From: Chlorokybus atmophyticus
Taxonomy: Eukaryota; Streptophyta; Chlorokybophyceae; Chlorokybales; Chlorokybaceae
DNA length: 31,694 nucleotides
Assembly (NCBI GenBank): GCA_009103225.1
Contig: RHPI01001116.1
Location: 482,463 to 514,156, forward strand
Direction of reading: 5' to 3'
Shown here: in pieces, positions 11,595-20,966 of the stretch
How the letters are laid out: each line of letters begins with the position of its first letter
Position numbering within the stretch: the first letter of the stretch is position 1
The notes under the pieces: model-generated
Database searches by the model: none
Seen by the model: only the letters and a program-made list of their open reading frames with translations
What the model was told of the DNA's origin: nothing
Program-made: the position numbers and the translations under genes

Positions 11595-11961
11595 GCTGCA
11601 ACCCAGTTGGTGAAAGACAGTGAAATCGTGCGGTGCTCAAGACAACGTGTCCGCACCGTCCAATTCACCAACACGCGAAATTGTCAAGGCCGTCCACAAC
11701 AAGCTGTTGGATCTAGCAACAGATTGCGCTCGACCTCGATATATGTCAGATCGCGATCGCGAAAACACCGGTGTATACAGTGTGAGGGAATCAGGGTGGG
11801 TGGGATACGACACTGTTCACACGCCGGTGCTTGCCGCCGCCTCCGCCGATAGCCTTAGCGACAGGCACATGGATGGCGGGGCCATACGGCGGTTGTGGTC
11901 AACGTGTGCGCACAACGAGCTTGTGCGCACAAGGTGCTCAGCGATGGCTGGCGCACAAGGG

Positions 11962-12053
11962 GTGCGATACGGCAGGTAAATCCTCTACGGCATTAAATGT
12001 ATGCCCAGAGCCAGCCAATTGCATAGCAACTCTGTATGAAAGAACACACAGAG
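11962..12053 (-). repeat. DIRS split direct repeat A2
   Basis: This 92-bp block matches 15611-15702 with a few substitutions, sharing GTGCGATACGGCAGGTAA and ATTAAATGTATGCCCAGAGC. It overlaps the B1 block by the nonamer at 12045-12053. Confidence 0.85.
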
Positions 12054-12205
12054 TCTTCACGGTGTTCAATCTTGTTACAGACTATTGTCTCATTGGTTGC
12101 ACGCAGCCAATGAGGGGCAAACAGCTGGCTGGGTATGTTGGGCACAATGGATTGCATTGATTGAAATGCATTCCTCTGCGGTAGCATGCGCTACAAGTCT
12201 GCCCA
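12045..12205 (-). repeat. DIRS split direct repeat B1
   Basis: This is the internal copy of the 161-bp B block. B1 and A2 abut with a 9-bp overlap, forming the joined template that restores both ends during replication of such elements. Confidence 0.85.
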
Positions 12206-12384
12206 ACTTCACTTACATGCTTGAACAGAGCAAGCATGCTAACAGATGCCCAACATACTTGCAGTTTCGCACAAGAACTGCAAAGGCAAGCAGTGCAAGA
12301 GAACTGGCGAGCATTGCAATAAGCAGCACCCGCGTGGGATGTCAACACTGCACAAGCTCGCGATGAAGCAAAAGTTGCATTTAA

Positions 12385-13283
12385 ATGCGCGCGCAAGCCA
12401 TAGCACGCAACGGCAACAGTGCAACTCACACTCATCGCCAAGGCAAAGAGTGGAGCGAGTTCGTTGCTTACTTGCGCGCAATCGAAGTGGAAGTAAGTGA
12501 GGTTACACCCGCTGTAGTTGTTGCATACATAGAGGGTGCATGGCACAGCAGACATGGCAAGCATGGTCGCGTTACCACGGCCAGCGGGCAGCGCAGACTA
12601 TCTAGTCGCATTGTGCGCAACGCCGTCAGCAAGTTGTCCATGAGCTTTACCCAACTGCGATTTGGACAACATTGGGACAGCCATCAGCAGCGCGGCAACC
12701 CTTGCAAGCGGGCATCACCATACAACAAGCCCACCCGTTGGGGTTGGAAGACATGCGCAAGCTGCTCGCGCACATGGAGCTGCGCATCAGTGCTAGCAAC
12801 GGACCCCAAAAGGTGAGGTTTACTCAGTCTGCACTCGCACGCAAACTTGTGACACCCAGTCTATGACGCAGGTACTATTGATGCGGGATAGGCTAATCTT
12901 TATTTGCCTATGGTTATCGTGGCAACGCGGAGCGGAGGGGTGCAAGTTGCAACTGGAGAGCATTTCACAGCAAGCAGAGGTATGAGCACGATGTCTCATT
13001 GCCAATGCCACCGGCATCAACACCGTTTGATGCAGGCAACGTGCAACCGGGGTTGCTGAAGAATTACAAGTCCAGCCCTGCACCTAGCATCACCTTTGGC
13101 AATGGCGGGCTGGACCTTGAGTTAAACGAGGAGTTACAGCAGTTTCAAGCCACTGCTGCAGGGCACCACCTAGCAATCAAGTCAGGCTATGTATTTCGTG
13201 CAATGCATCAGAGCCAAAAGAGCTGGGTAGATGGCCCCCTTGGGCGGGACGCAGAGTACGCAAGCTTCATCAAGCATGCATAA
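12385..13283 (+). pseudogene. DIRS tyrosine recombinase (YR), frameshifted and C-terminally truncated
   Basis: Exon-like pieces are listed in order. 12385-12716 carries a core-binding (SAM-like) region with GKEWSEFVAYLRAIEVEVS, TPAVVVAYIEG and WDSHQQRGNP. After a +1 shift near 12705 the frame continues with GITIQQAHPLGLEDMRKLLA up to AAAAG/GTGAGG at 12814. After an acceptor near 12870 comes a segment with RLIFICLWLSWQRGAEG, whose QRGAE fits the first catalytic Arg motif. The last piece, about 13035-13283, includes SGYVFRAMHQSQ and DGPLG, typical of the region just before the HxxR box. It then stops, so HxxR and the catalytic Tyr are missing. The second intron cannot be joined in phase, so a further lesion is likely. 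Recombinases of this class integrate the circular cDNA. This copy cannot be active. Confidence 0.7.
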
Positions 13284-13289
13284 GCATGC

Positions 13290-14427
13290 GGAATCCATGC
13301 TGCCCCTATAAGCCATCGCCAAGTAACACCTGTCTGCCTTGCGCGCAGGGACGTGGTGATAACCACTCTTCATGTCGAATGTCGACTGGTATGCACCCAC
13401 CCCCGTGTAGTGCAGAACATCAGTCAAGCGCTCGTAGTGAAAAGGAATGTGTTCTAAGTACAAATTGACGTACCGCAGATCCATGATCAATCTAGGCTTG
13501 GGCTGATCGACAACACCAATGCCGGTCACAACGGTGACGTCCTCACGTCTCACCTCCTCCACCGCACCTGTCTCTACCAGGCTGGCCAGCTCTGCACACA
13601 CGAAGTCCTCATGCTGCAAGCTGGAATCGCAATTGGACATGTGCAGTGGTGGTGGCAGATTCTGGGCCAGCATGGCGTCGACTTCGTACATGGCCAGGCC
13701 CTCCTTCAGCAGAGTGTTCTTCACCTGGACGCGCTTGCGTGCTGCTGCTCCCGCGGTGCCAACGAAGCGGAGGGGGTAGCCATCCTGGAACCACTTGAGC
13801 ACTCTGCGCGCCAGAGGGTTGCTAGTTGCTGCACACCACATGCGCCACGCCTCCATGTGCTAGCTCGGCATACCCGCAAATCTGCCCGCATCGTGCATGA
13901 ATGCTGCCAGCATGGTATGCCACTCATGCTCATCAATAGCTGGCAGCTCCGGTTGATCCCCCACCTGCTTCAAGTTGTCTAAAACTTGCTGCACCTTGTG
14001 GGCTTGCCGTGCTACTAGCCAGGGCGCAGATGCCCGCACAGCTGGTAGCTGCCAGCGTTGGTCATGTGCGGACAGCAAGCCAACCGTCAGTAGCGGCTGT
14101 TCGTCTAGAGCATCAAAGAATGCGTCGCTGTCCGCATGCACAGCTCGCGGCGAGTGCACGACACCTTCGTCATCGCAGGCCCTGTCACAGCGGCCAGCGG
14201 TAGTGCTGGCGACCGATAGTAGACCAGCAGCAGCAAGCTGCAGCTCAGCAGCGGAGGCATGTACGTGGCCAGCAGCACCGAGGCCAGGGTCAGGCGCTGG
14301 GTCTGCTGAATGTGCAGGTGCGACGGCGCAAGCGACGGCGCTGCCCGGTGGAGCAGATGCAACTGCAAGGTGACTCCCGCTCCCAACGGGGATACCCCTG
14401 GAGCTTGCAAAAGACCAGAATCACACA
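13290..14427 (-). pseudogene. DIRS Gag-Pol remnant: N-terminal part of reverse transcriptase
   Basis: One minus-strand frame runs from about 14427 to 13290, interrupted by a single in-frame TAG at 13860-13862. Upstream of the TAG is an Ala-rich, then conserved-looking segment with HADSDAFFDALDEQPLL and EHEWHTMLAAFMHDAG. Downstream come WFQDGYPLRFVG, FVCAELASLVETGAVEEV, PRLIMDLRYVNLYL (RT block 2) and FDMKSGYHHVP (motif A with the first catalytic Asp). YLAMAYRGS follows and then similarity ends; the YxDD motif, thumb and RNase H are absent. The order and motifs are those of DIRS/Ty3-type RTs. The TAG may be a decay mutation or a Gag/Pol boundary. Confidence 0.75.
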
Positions 14428-14631
14428 CGCTACGCGCTGAACGCCCCCCCAGACAGCATGCACGCAGGCACATGCCAAGCAGGCGCTGACACATGCAATG
14501 CGCACTCACAGCAGCGACTAGCAGGGAAAAGAAATGTAATAATTGAACAGAACAAAGAGAGGTTGATGTAGCTGCTAGCATAAAGAACTAAGCACACGGA
14601 AAAGAATAGCAAGAAACAACGTGACGCCTAA

Positions 14632-14862
14632 CTACAACACAAGTACTACGACTGCCCAAAGCGCAGCAGCAAAGCTCATGCGACGGCGGTTGTCGCCTCT
14701 ATTGTTGTTGCCATTGTTGTTGCCGTTGTTGCCACCGTAGGTGGTGTTGCCATAGGGCTGAGTCCTTTGCTGCCTGCCTGACCTGTGGTAGCCATCGTCG
14801 CTGCCAGGATAGGTGTTGTTGTAGTTGTTGTTGTTGCGCACAGGGCCAGGTGCAGGCCTTCA
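14632..14862 (-). repeat. GTT/CAA triplet-rich stretch in DIRS 5' region
   Basis: Interrupted (GTT)n runs at 14700-14745 and 14810-14835 create an Asn-rich minus-strand frame (NNNNYNNTY, GGNNGNNNGNNN) or Gln- and Thr-rich shadows in the other frames. The frame has no upstream ATG. It may be remains of a low-complexity Gag segment, or simply a microsatellite. Confidence 0.4.
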
Positions 14863-14961
14863 AGTTCTGCTGAGTGGCAGCGCGAATTAGACAGGCGTTG
14901 CGCTCGGCCTCTCGCTGCGCGAGACAGCCGGCTGCAGATGCAGCGTGCACATGCGCAGCTG

Positions 14962-15165
14962 CCCAGATGACGGGACAACCGGCTGACGAATAGGTTACCC
15001 AAGCAAGGCAACCCGAATAGCGGGACAACCTGCAACTGCACAGCTACCCGAATAACGGGACGGCTAGCTGAAGAACAGGACGAGCAAGCACAGTCGCCCG
15101 AATAGCGGGACAGCCGGCCGAGCTAGCTGCCCGAACAACGGGACAACCGCTGACGACATCGTTTT
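14962..15165. repeat. About 84-bp tandem repeat with CCCG...CGGG mini-hairpins
   Basis: The core CCCGAATAGCGGGACAACC recurs at 14962, 15012, 15047, 15097 and 15130, with spacings 50, 35, 50 and 33. That pattern equals about 2.4 copies of a two-core unit of roughly 84 bp. Each core can fold (CCCG/CGGG, 5-nt loop). It lies between repeat A1 and the pol remnant of the DIRS element, in its presumed untranslated leader. Confidence 0.65.
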
Positions 15166-15610
15166 ACGGGTGTGCTTGCAGCCATCTGAGTGACGAGACA
15201 TAGGAAGGAAGTAGTGCGAAGGCGCATGCGTGACAGCCGGTGACGCCGACAGCTGATGAGGATGACGCTAGCGCTCTACCGCTGAGCTGCACGACCGCAT
15301 GCAGGGACAAGTGCGAAAGCACCGTTCCCAGTAGCTAGCACAGGACACTAGGCTAGGTACGCAGCTACACAGCAGGCTACAAGCAGTTGCGGGTAGCGGC
15401 CCTGGCAGCTACGACATGCACGGCCATTTCATACAAGGCTCAAAGGTTGGGAACAAAGAAAATAGTAATAACATGAAACATACACCACCTTTGTTTACAT
15501 ACCTCAACTCGTTTTTCCCCGGCTCCATCGCCGCATGCGATTTCTTCTTTCCAAAGATGGCGAGCACCTCTTCAATGAGGAGACAACCCTCACCACCGGT
15601 GCACGTGCAC

Positions 15611-15702
15611 GTGCGATACGGCAGGTAAGTCCTCTACGGCATTAAATGTATGCCCAGAGCCAGCCTATTGCATAGCAACTCTATATGAAGGAACACACAG
15701 AG
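15611..15702 (-). repeat. DIRS split direct repeat A1 (5' terminus)
   Basis: This is the 5'-terminal copy of the A block and matches 11962-12053. Its outer nonamer CTCTGTGTG (minus strand, 15702-15694) matches the nonamer at the opposite terminus. Confidence 0.85.
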
Positions 15703-17194
15703 ACAGCGTGAAATCGGCAATGACAAGCTTTGCATAGTGCAAGGTTGCAGGAAGACTTTCTCATCTTCCGATGCTGCTTGAGGACTCATAATCAATCACA
15801 GATTAGCATATGCTGAATACAAGGAAACCATCCCAAGCTTATCAAGATAATAAAACTCGCTAAGTGCAACTTGCTCAATATTCTGGTTTACAATAAATGT
15901 ATTACTACTTATCAACATGTGCCGTTATTGTTATAGTAATAACATATAATATAATATATGCAAGATTCTGTCATATGCATAACTTAATGGATCTTTGCCC
16001 GTTTGGTAAGCGCCCTCGTTCATGTATATACACTTACATTTTAAATAATAAATAACTTCTGCAGAAGCGCTATCAAGGACGAAAAAGATGCCGTTGGACT
16101 CTTAAACCAGGGACTTGCAATAAGTGCAATTGCTCAATGTTTGGCAATGTAATGATGTTATAAACAAAATAAAGTTTTAAGATTTTGCTAATTTCAAATG
16201 GTTTGATGACAGCGTCACGACACACGTAATGCAACACAGTATTTGCACTTGGCTGAAGGTCGGCAACATGCAAATTACAACAAACATGATTTGCCTTTAT
16301 GTGTGAGAGCTTCGCCTACCAGTTACCAGACAGTATTGTGTGCTAACAAATGTGAGAATCTTTTCAACACCATCATATATGTTAATTGCATGCACATCTT
16401 CACCAACAAGGTATCTTTAAGTAAATGCTGTCGAATTAACATTCGGTTTGCAGTGCAATGCACTTGAGCCTACTGCACGTACAAATCACACCACGCAAGA
16501 TTACATATAATACATGATGGAATAATGCAGCAAGTATTGTACCATACGGGCCAGTACGTATGTGTAAATGTGCAAGTGCGCAAAGTTTCAAGTTTGCATG
16601 TATGATACGTTGCTTATGTAATATCATCATATCTAATACATGTAAAACATTTACATTATATAATTACAACCATATGCGCAACACGTGAGGGAGCGGACTA
16701 GCAATATGTACATTACATAATTGATTCTAACTTCAATGTAAAACTGAGTGCTAAATGTATGATACCATAAAAGTCAAGTGCAACAAGTGATGTGAACAAA
16801 ATTATGCCAACATTATGCTTAATAAGATTAATTATAATGCATACATACTGTAAAAAAGTACAACACAATACCATAAAAGCAATTAAAACACTTTAATGAG
16901 GTTTGATGTTACAACGCGCTTCATATGTATACCTTAAGTATGTGCTAAGTAATAGAAGATGTAATAAGCTGAAATTTGAGTCATATTAAATTGCGTACAC
17001 ATAATATCTTGTATGCCACGTGTGCACAATATGAACACCCGCTTGCATGATTACAATTACGCATGTTGAAATATCCTTCACATGCTGCTGCTATGAGATG
17101 CCTTTACGTCACACCTGCTCCCTAACAATAATGCAAGTCCTTACCATAATGGTGCCTGTTGGCAAGGTTTTCATGCTGTACCGTTGCGTTTCAT

Positions 17195-17236
17195 GCTTTG
17201 CAAATTGCAACCCCTGCAGGTTGCAACTTGCAAAGC
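17195..17236. repeat. 18-bp-arm hairpin
   Basis: GCTTTGCAAATTGCAACC pairs with GGTTGCAACTTGCAAAGC (17 of 18 positions) around a 6-nt loop. Its function is unknown; it may be a transposon scar or a transcript hairpin. Confidence 0.6.
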
Positions 17237-17416
17237 TTGTATTGCATGATGATGTTGATTGCATTCCCTCAGCGAGGCCACGATGTGTCTGCATTCACAT
17301 CACGCCGCGTGGCACCAGGACAGGACAGCGGCGGCGGCAGCGGAGCATGAGGACACGGTGGGGCCGGACCAAGGGTGGGCAGAATGAGCTTGTTACCTGG
17401 ACCTGGGCTGATTCAA

Positions 17417-17462
17417 AGTAATTGCAACTGACCAATTAATTGCTTGGTCAGTTGCACTTACT
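17417..17462. repeat. 19-bp-arm hairpin
   Basis: AGTAATTGCAACTGACCAA pairs with TTGGTCAGTTGCACTTACT (18 of 19 positions) around an 8-nt loop TTAATTGC. It lies about 200 bp from the previous hairpin and contains the same TTGCAAC word. Confidence 0.6.
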
Positions 17463-17863
17463 ACAGTCAAGATAGCAGCAGGGGTCACTCTTAATAGCGC
17501 GCTTAGCGGCTGCATGGTGAGGGGCGTGTGGTTTAAAGCAATGAGCACAGAACTGCGTCATTGTCAGTTGGTTTGATGGTATCTTGCCTTTACAACGTTG
17601 CTTTGATTTACCAGTCTTAAGCACGCCTGGTCGGTTTCCTGCTTATGCTGCTCGCGCATGTTGCTGCTATCGGATCAACAGCTATGTATCAGCTTGGGAC
17701 TGCTTGTCTTGCAAGACACAAGCACCTGACTGCGCCCTTGTACCAACACGTTTGTTCTATTGTCAGCAGGTCACTCATTGTGCTGTTCAAAGCTAGCAGT
17801 ACTGGTCGAGTTCATCCCACAAGCATGGTGCTGGGTTTGCTCAACTAAGTAGGGCTTGCTGGC

Positions 17864-20118
17864 ATGCTGCGGACTGTTGTTGCAGCTGTTGTTTGGCTGC
17901 TAGTAGTAGGAACAGTTGCTTCAGCGGCGTCCAAAAGCACTCGCTTCTGGCAGGCAAAGCCACTACAGGTGCGCAGCATGCATGTGAACTATGCATTGTA
18001 ACCGTTCACGTGGATTGAGCAGCGCGTTGTGCTTGTCAGTATACAGAGAGTGAACTCACAGCAGGATGCGCTGTTCTAATCACTATGACAGTCTCGTAAT
18101 CCTAGGACAGACTCGCACATCAGCATGATGTCAATTGCCTGCAGCAGTGAAGCTGCTCTCTCTTGCTTTCTTGTCATGGCTTCTGATGGTGACGTTTCAG
18201 GACAAGCTCCTTGCACATGCCACGAAAGTTCTCTCTAGGATTGACCTTGATTAGTGCTTGACACATTGTTGACAGCAGAGCCGGCGAGCTCTAGAGGAAG
18301 ATGGAGGCATTGTGCCACTCGTACTGCCAGCCATGCAAGCCGTGCAGTTCCTTACAACTACAGTGCTTCAAAACGGTGTGCCGCAGACGAGCACTGAAAC
18401 CACTCCGGTGTCGACAGTGTTCTTAGATGTATGTCGAATGCACTTCCAAGTGACCAGAACTACTGCCTCGTATATCATGTGATGACGCCGCGGAAACTCA
18501 GACTTGCGGCTATCAATTGACTGGTTCACATGTGATGGACTGGTCCACAGGTTGCTTTCCAGATATCCAGTGAAGCACTGCATACGGCAGCTCTCGCAAG
18601 CACACTCAATGGTACCAGTCCAGTTGACACATACCAGCTGGCACTGGTACAATTGCAGGAAAAGCAACAGCTGGAGTCCTTGACCACACCTGAGGTATCG
18701 GCTGTTCTTGAAGTCGCACCACTCCCGTGCTGCGTTGTTGTGTTGAAATGGATACAGCTTACTTGTGCGCGCCAGCTGACAACATCAGTCATGTATTGTG
18801 GTTTAGTTTAATGTCATTTTTATTGTGTGCACAGGATCCGCTTTTGTATGCTGCTGATCTCACCCTGGCAGCCAGCAACGCCTTGGCAGCTGAGCTCAAC
18901 AACACTGCTGCAACTGAGTTGCAGTCCGGGTTGCTAACCATTGCGCTGACGGCTTTCAGTTTTGACAATATTCTAAGTGCAGCCTCGTATGCGACTCAAT
19001 CCAACATTGTCCAGCAGGTATTGTCCCCTACAATATCACTGCGGCTCGACTCTCTCCCCATCGCAACTTGTGGTTGACGTTGTTATTGTTGCAGGCCCAA
19101 CAACAGGGAGCCACATATTGCAACAGGGAGGCTCCGGCGCTGAGCAACTATCTTTGCATGCAGTACTACATGGGGATGTTGATGCTGGTGCGCATGTTCT
19201 CCGCGGGCGTGTTGACGGTTACCGGGACAGCCTCCAATTCCTACTGCCTGGCCAGGCTGATAGACGGACAGCTCGGCAGCTTTGACTACAACAATGCGGA
19301 CTCCGAGTCCAATCTGCTGCTCATTGACAGCACGCTGACCTACATCGCTGGCTATGACGTGAACAGGCCGTCGGTAAGTACCTCACGGTTGCAGCTGGAT
19401 TTCTCTTGTTGGGTCAGCTCTGAACATTGCTTCTAACTAGTTGTATACATTGCAGAAGCAGTTTCACTCTGGGCCTGTGCCGAACGGCTGCTTAGTGACC
19501 AAGTCTTTCACGAGCGATCCGCAATGCTACAACAATTGCATCAAAGCTTACACCGGTTTCGCTGCACCGAGGCCGTACTGGATTCTTATCTTCCTTGGTG
19601 TTGGAGTTATCCTTCTCATACTCACGGGCCTTCACGCCACAAATGTGTGTCTGAAAAGGCGGCGAGCAAGGCGCAGAGCTCGCGAGCGCGTGAACGCCGC
19701 CCCTGACGCGCCTTCACTACATGTTGAGTTTGATGAAGAGGCCCCCGCCAGCACGCACGTGTGGTCGGTCATCGTGCAACCAGACGGCAAACCCACATTG
19801 GGCATCGTGTCCGAGTCCGACAGCAAGTTTGGTGATGATGGTGCTGATCCAGGTAAGGGTTACGGCAAAAAGCAGGTTGATGCAAGCAAGCAGATTGATG
19901 ATGCTCCGTATGAGGGCCTGCTGCTTGTTGTGCCCGCGCGTGCACACCTGGCGGGCAGGAGTGAAGTGCGCCCACCGGTCTCACCCGTCTCGAGTGCAAA
20001 CCAACAACAAGAAGCACAGCAGCAGCAGCAACAAACACAACAACCGCCAAGCAGTGCTACCAGCACTGCCAGCTTCAACGCGCAATCTTCTGCGTATGGC
20101 TACAGTGCATACTTGTAA
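17864..20118 (+). CDS. Type I single-pass membrane protein of unknown family
   Basis: Well-supported phase-0 exons are 17864-17968, 18279-18428, 18551-18694, 18835-19017, 19095-19373 and 19456-20118. Two small exons between the first two are tentative (18040-18090 and 18201-18227, with weak donors). The product is then about 533 residues. The ATG begins a clear signal peptide (MLRTVVAAVVWLLVVGTVAS). The ectodomain is helical and Ala/Leu/Gln-rich, with sequons (NGT, NNT). It then has scattered Cys, including SDPQCYNNCIKAYTG just before one transmembrane helix (WILIFLGVGVILLILTGL, about 354-371). The basic stop-transfer KRRRARRRAR follows, then a cytosolic tail of about 150 residues ending in a Gln-rich tract and a Tyr-rich end (YGYSAYL). 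I do not recognise the ectodomain. A surface or vesicle-membrane role is inferred from topology only. Confidence 0.75.
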
Positions 20119-20206
20119 CAGTCACAAAGGTCAATGTGTAGATTACTGTCATGTGTTGCAGTTGTCTGATAGTGTTTATACTATCTTATCTAGGTAGTTG
20201 ACATTG

Positions 20207-20212
20207 AATAAA
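20207..20212 (+). promoter_or_regulatory. AATAAA, possible polyadenylation signal
   Basis: It lies about 90 bp after the stop codon of the membrane-protein gene. Chlorophyte genes often use TGTAA instead, which here overlaps the stop (TTGTAA), so this assignment is tentative. Confidence 0.35.
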
Positions 20213-20510
20213 GTCGATGACATACTGTGTATAGTATTCATGCGCGGCATGTCGCAATCTATAGACAGTGAATGCAGAAAAACGTGTTGGCAGTGATGGT
20301 AGGGGCCTGGGGTAAATTTATTGCCGGAAAAACCCCTATGAGACAGCACACAAACACAGCCGAAGCATAGTGATGCAACTGATGGTTGTTGCAACAGCAG
20401 CGGCCAAGTAGGGTCACAGAGCAAGTGGCATTACAAGGCAAACAACAGCATACAACACAAGAGCGCCTGACACAGACTGGGTGGGGGCCCACTAAGCTTA
20501 GCTAAATGAA

Positions 20511-20684
20511 CTAGACACGAGAGTGGGGGTGCGTGGGGCATGGGGTGGGGGAAGGTGAAGACACGGGGAGAAGTTCACCTGCCAACACTGCGCAGGAGAT
20601 GTCAGCGATGCCCTCGCCACCAGCAGCATACACGTCCGGACTTCTACGGCCCCAAAAGGTTGCGCCGCCAGCCCAGGCCTTCAT
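20511..20684 (-). CDS. Possible 57-residue ORF, unrecognised
   Basis: A GC-rich minus-strand frame starts at an ATG at 20684 (MKAWAGGATFWGRRSPDVYA) and stops at 20511. The first half looks protein-like; the end is Pro/Ser low complexity. A donor (GGCAG/GTGAAC) at about 20576 could shorten it. It sits just downstream of the Penelope-like element and could be a 3' fragment of something else. The rest of 20213-20966 shows nothing. Confidence 0.2.
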   Translation of the reverse strand: MKAWAGGATFWGRRSPDVYAAGGEGIADISCAVLAGELLPVSSPSPTPCPTHPHSRV

Positions 20685-20966
20685 AGTCCTGCACTACTCA
20701 CAACGGCTCTTCGCTTGGCACAGTGCACAGTGCTAAGCAGTTGTGAATTGCATAACAGGGCATTGCATGAGTGTGCAGTGTGAGTAGGCAGTAGGTCAGC
20801 AGTTAGTAGTAGCAGCACGACCTGACTTGCATGCGGGCAGTGATCTGCTCCGCGCACTTGACTCTGAACAGAGCTTACCTGGACTTACCTGTCACCCGCC
20901 TCCGTTGGTCATTGCTTAGCGTCCAACTTTTGCACAAGCATCGTGTACAGCTGCCTGCAGTTGGTG

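Larger units (their letters stand above)
11434..15702 (-). mobile_element. DIRS/PAT (Kangaroo-like) tyrosine-recombinase retrotransposon, internally deleted
   Basis: Read on the minus strand, the 4.27-kb unit has the split-direct-repeat layout A1 - genes - B1A2 - B2. A1 is 15702-15611, B1 is 12205-12045, A2 is 12053-11962 and B2 is 11594-11434. Both ends carry CTCTGTGTG, and the same nonamer occurs once at the B1/A2 overlap (12053-12045). The interior holds a reverse transcriptase on the minus strand and a tyrosine recombinase on the plus strand. Such an inverted recombinase is, to my knowledge, a feature of Volvox Kangaroo elements. Both genes lose their C-terminal halves at a shared point near 13285-13300. 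RNase H and the recombinase HxxR...Y residues are absent, so the copy is non-autonomous although its termini look usable. A 367-bp unique segment separates A2 from B2 (11595-11961), and 12206-12384 is non-coding or 5' leader. Confidence 0.85.
15703..17863. other. AT-rich intergenic region with two hairpins
   Basis: There is no convincing gene. 15790-17050 is strikingly AT-rich compared with the flanks. At 17270-17421 a GC-rich plus-strand frame (Arg/Gly-rich) has no splice partners and is not called. The two strong inverted repeats near 17.2 and 17.4 kb are listed separately. 17500-17863 is presumably the promoter of the gene starting at 17864. Confidence 0.4.

Noticed and set aside
12045-12205. 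LTRs of a conventional LTR retrotransposon
   Set aside because: The repeat pairs are split and interleaved (A1, B1A2, B2) rather than two whole terminal repeats, and a tyrosine recombinase replaces a DDE integrase.
13519-14373. Plus-strand Ser/Ala/Arg-rich ORFs
   Set aside because: They are antisense shadows of the DIRS reverse-transcriptase frame, which carries recognisable RT motifs.
14962-15165. CRISPR-like array
   Set aside because: The 19-bp cores alternate between two spacings because the true unit is an 84-bp tandem repeat with related 'spacers'. The genome is eukaryotic.
15255-15300. tRNA gene on the minus strand
   Set aside because: A convincing D-arm exists but there is no anticodon arm, T-arm or matching acceptor stem. 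It is kept only as a tRNA-like fragment in the DIRS leader.
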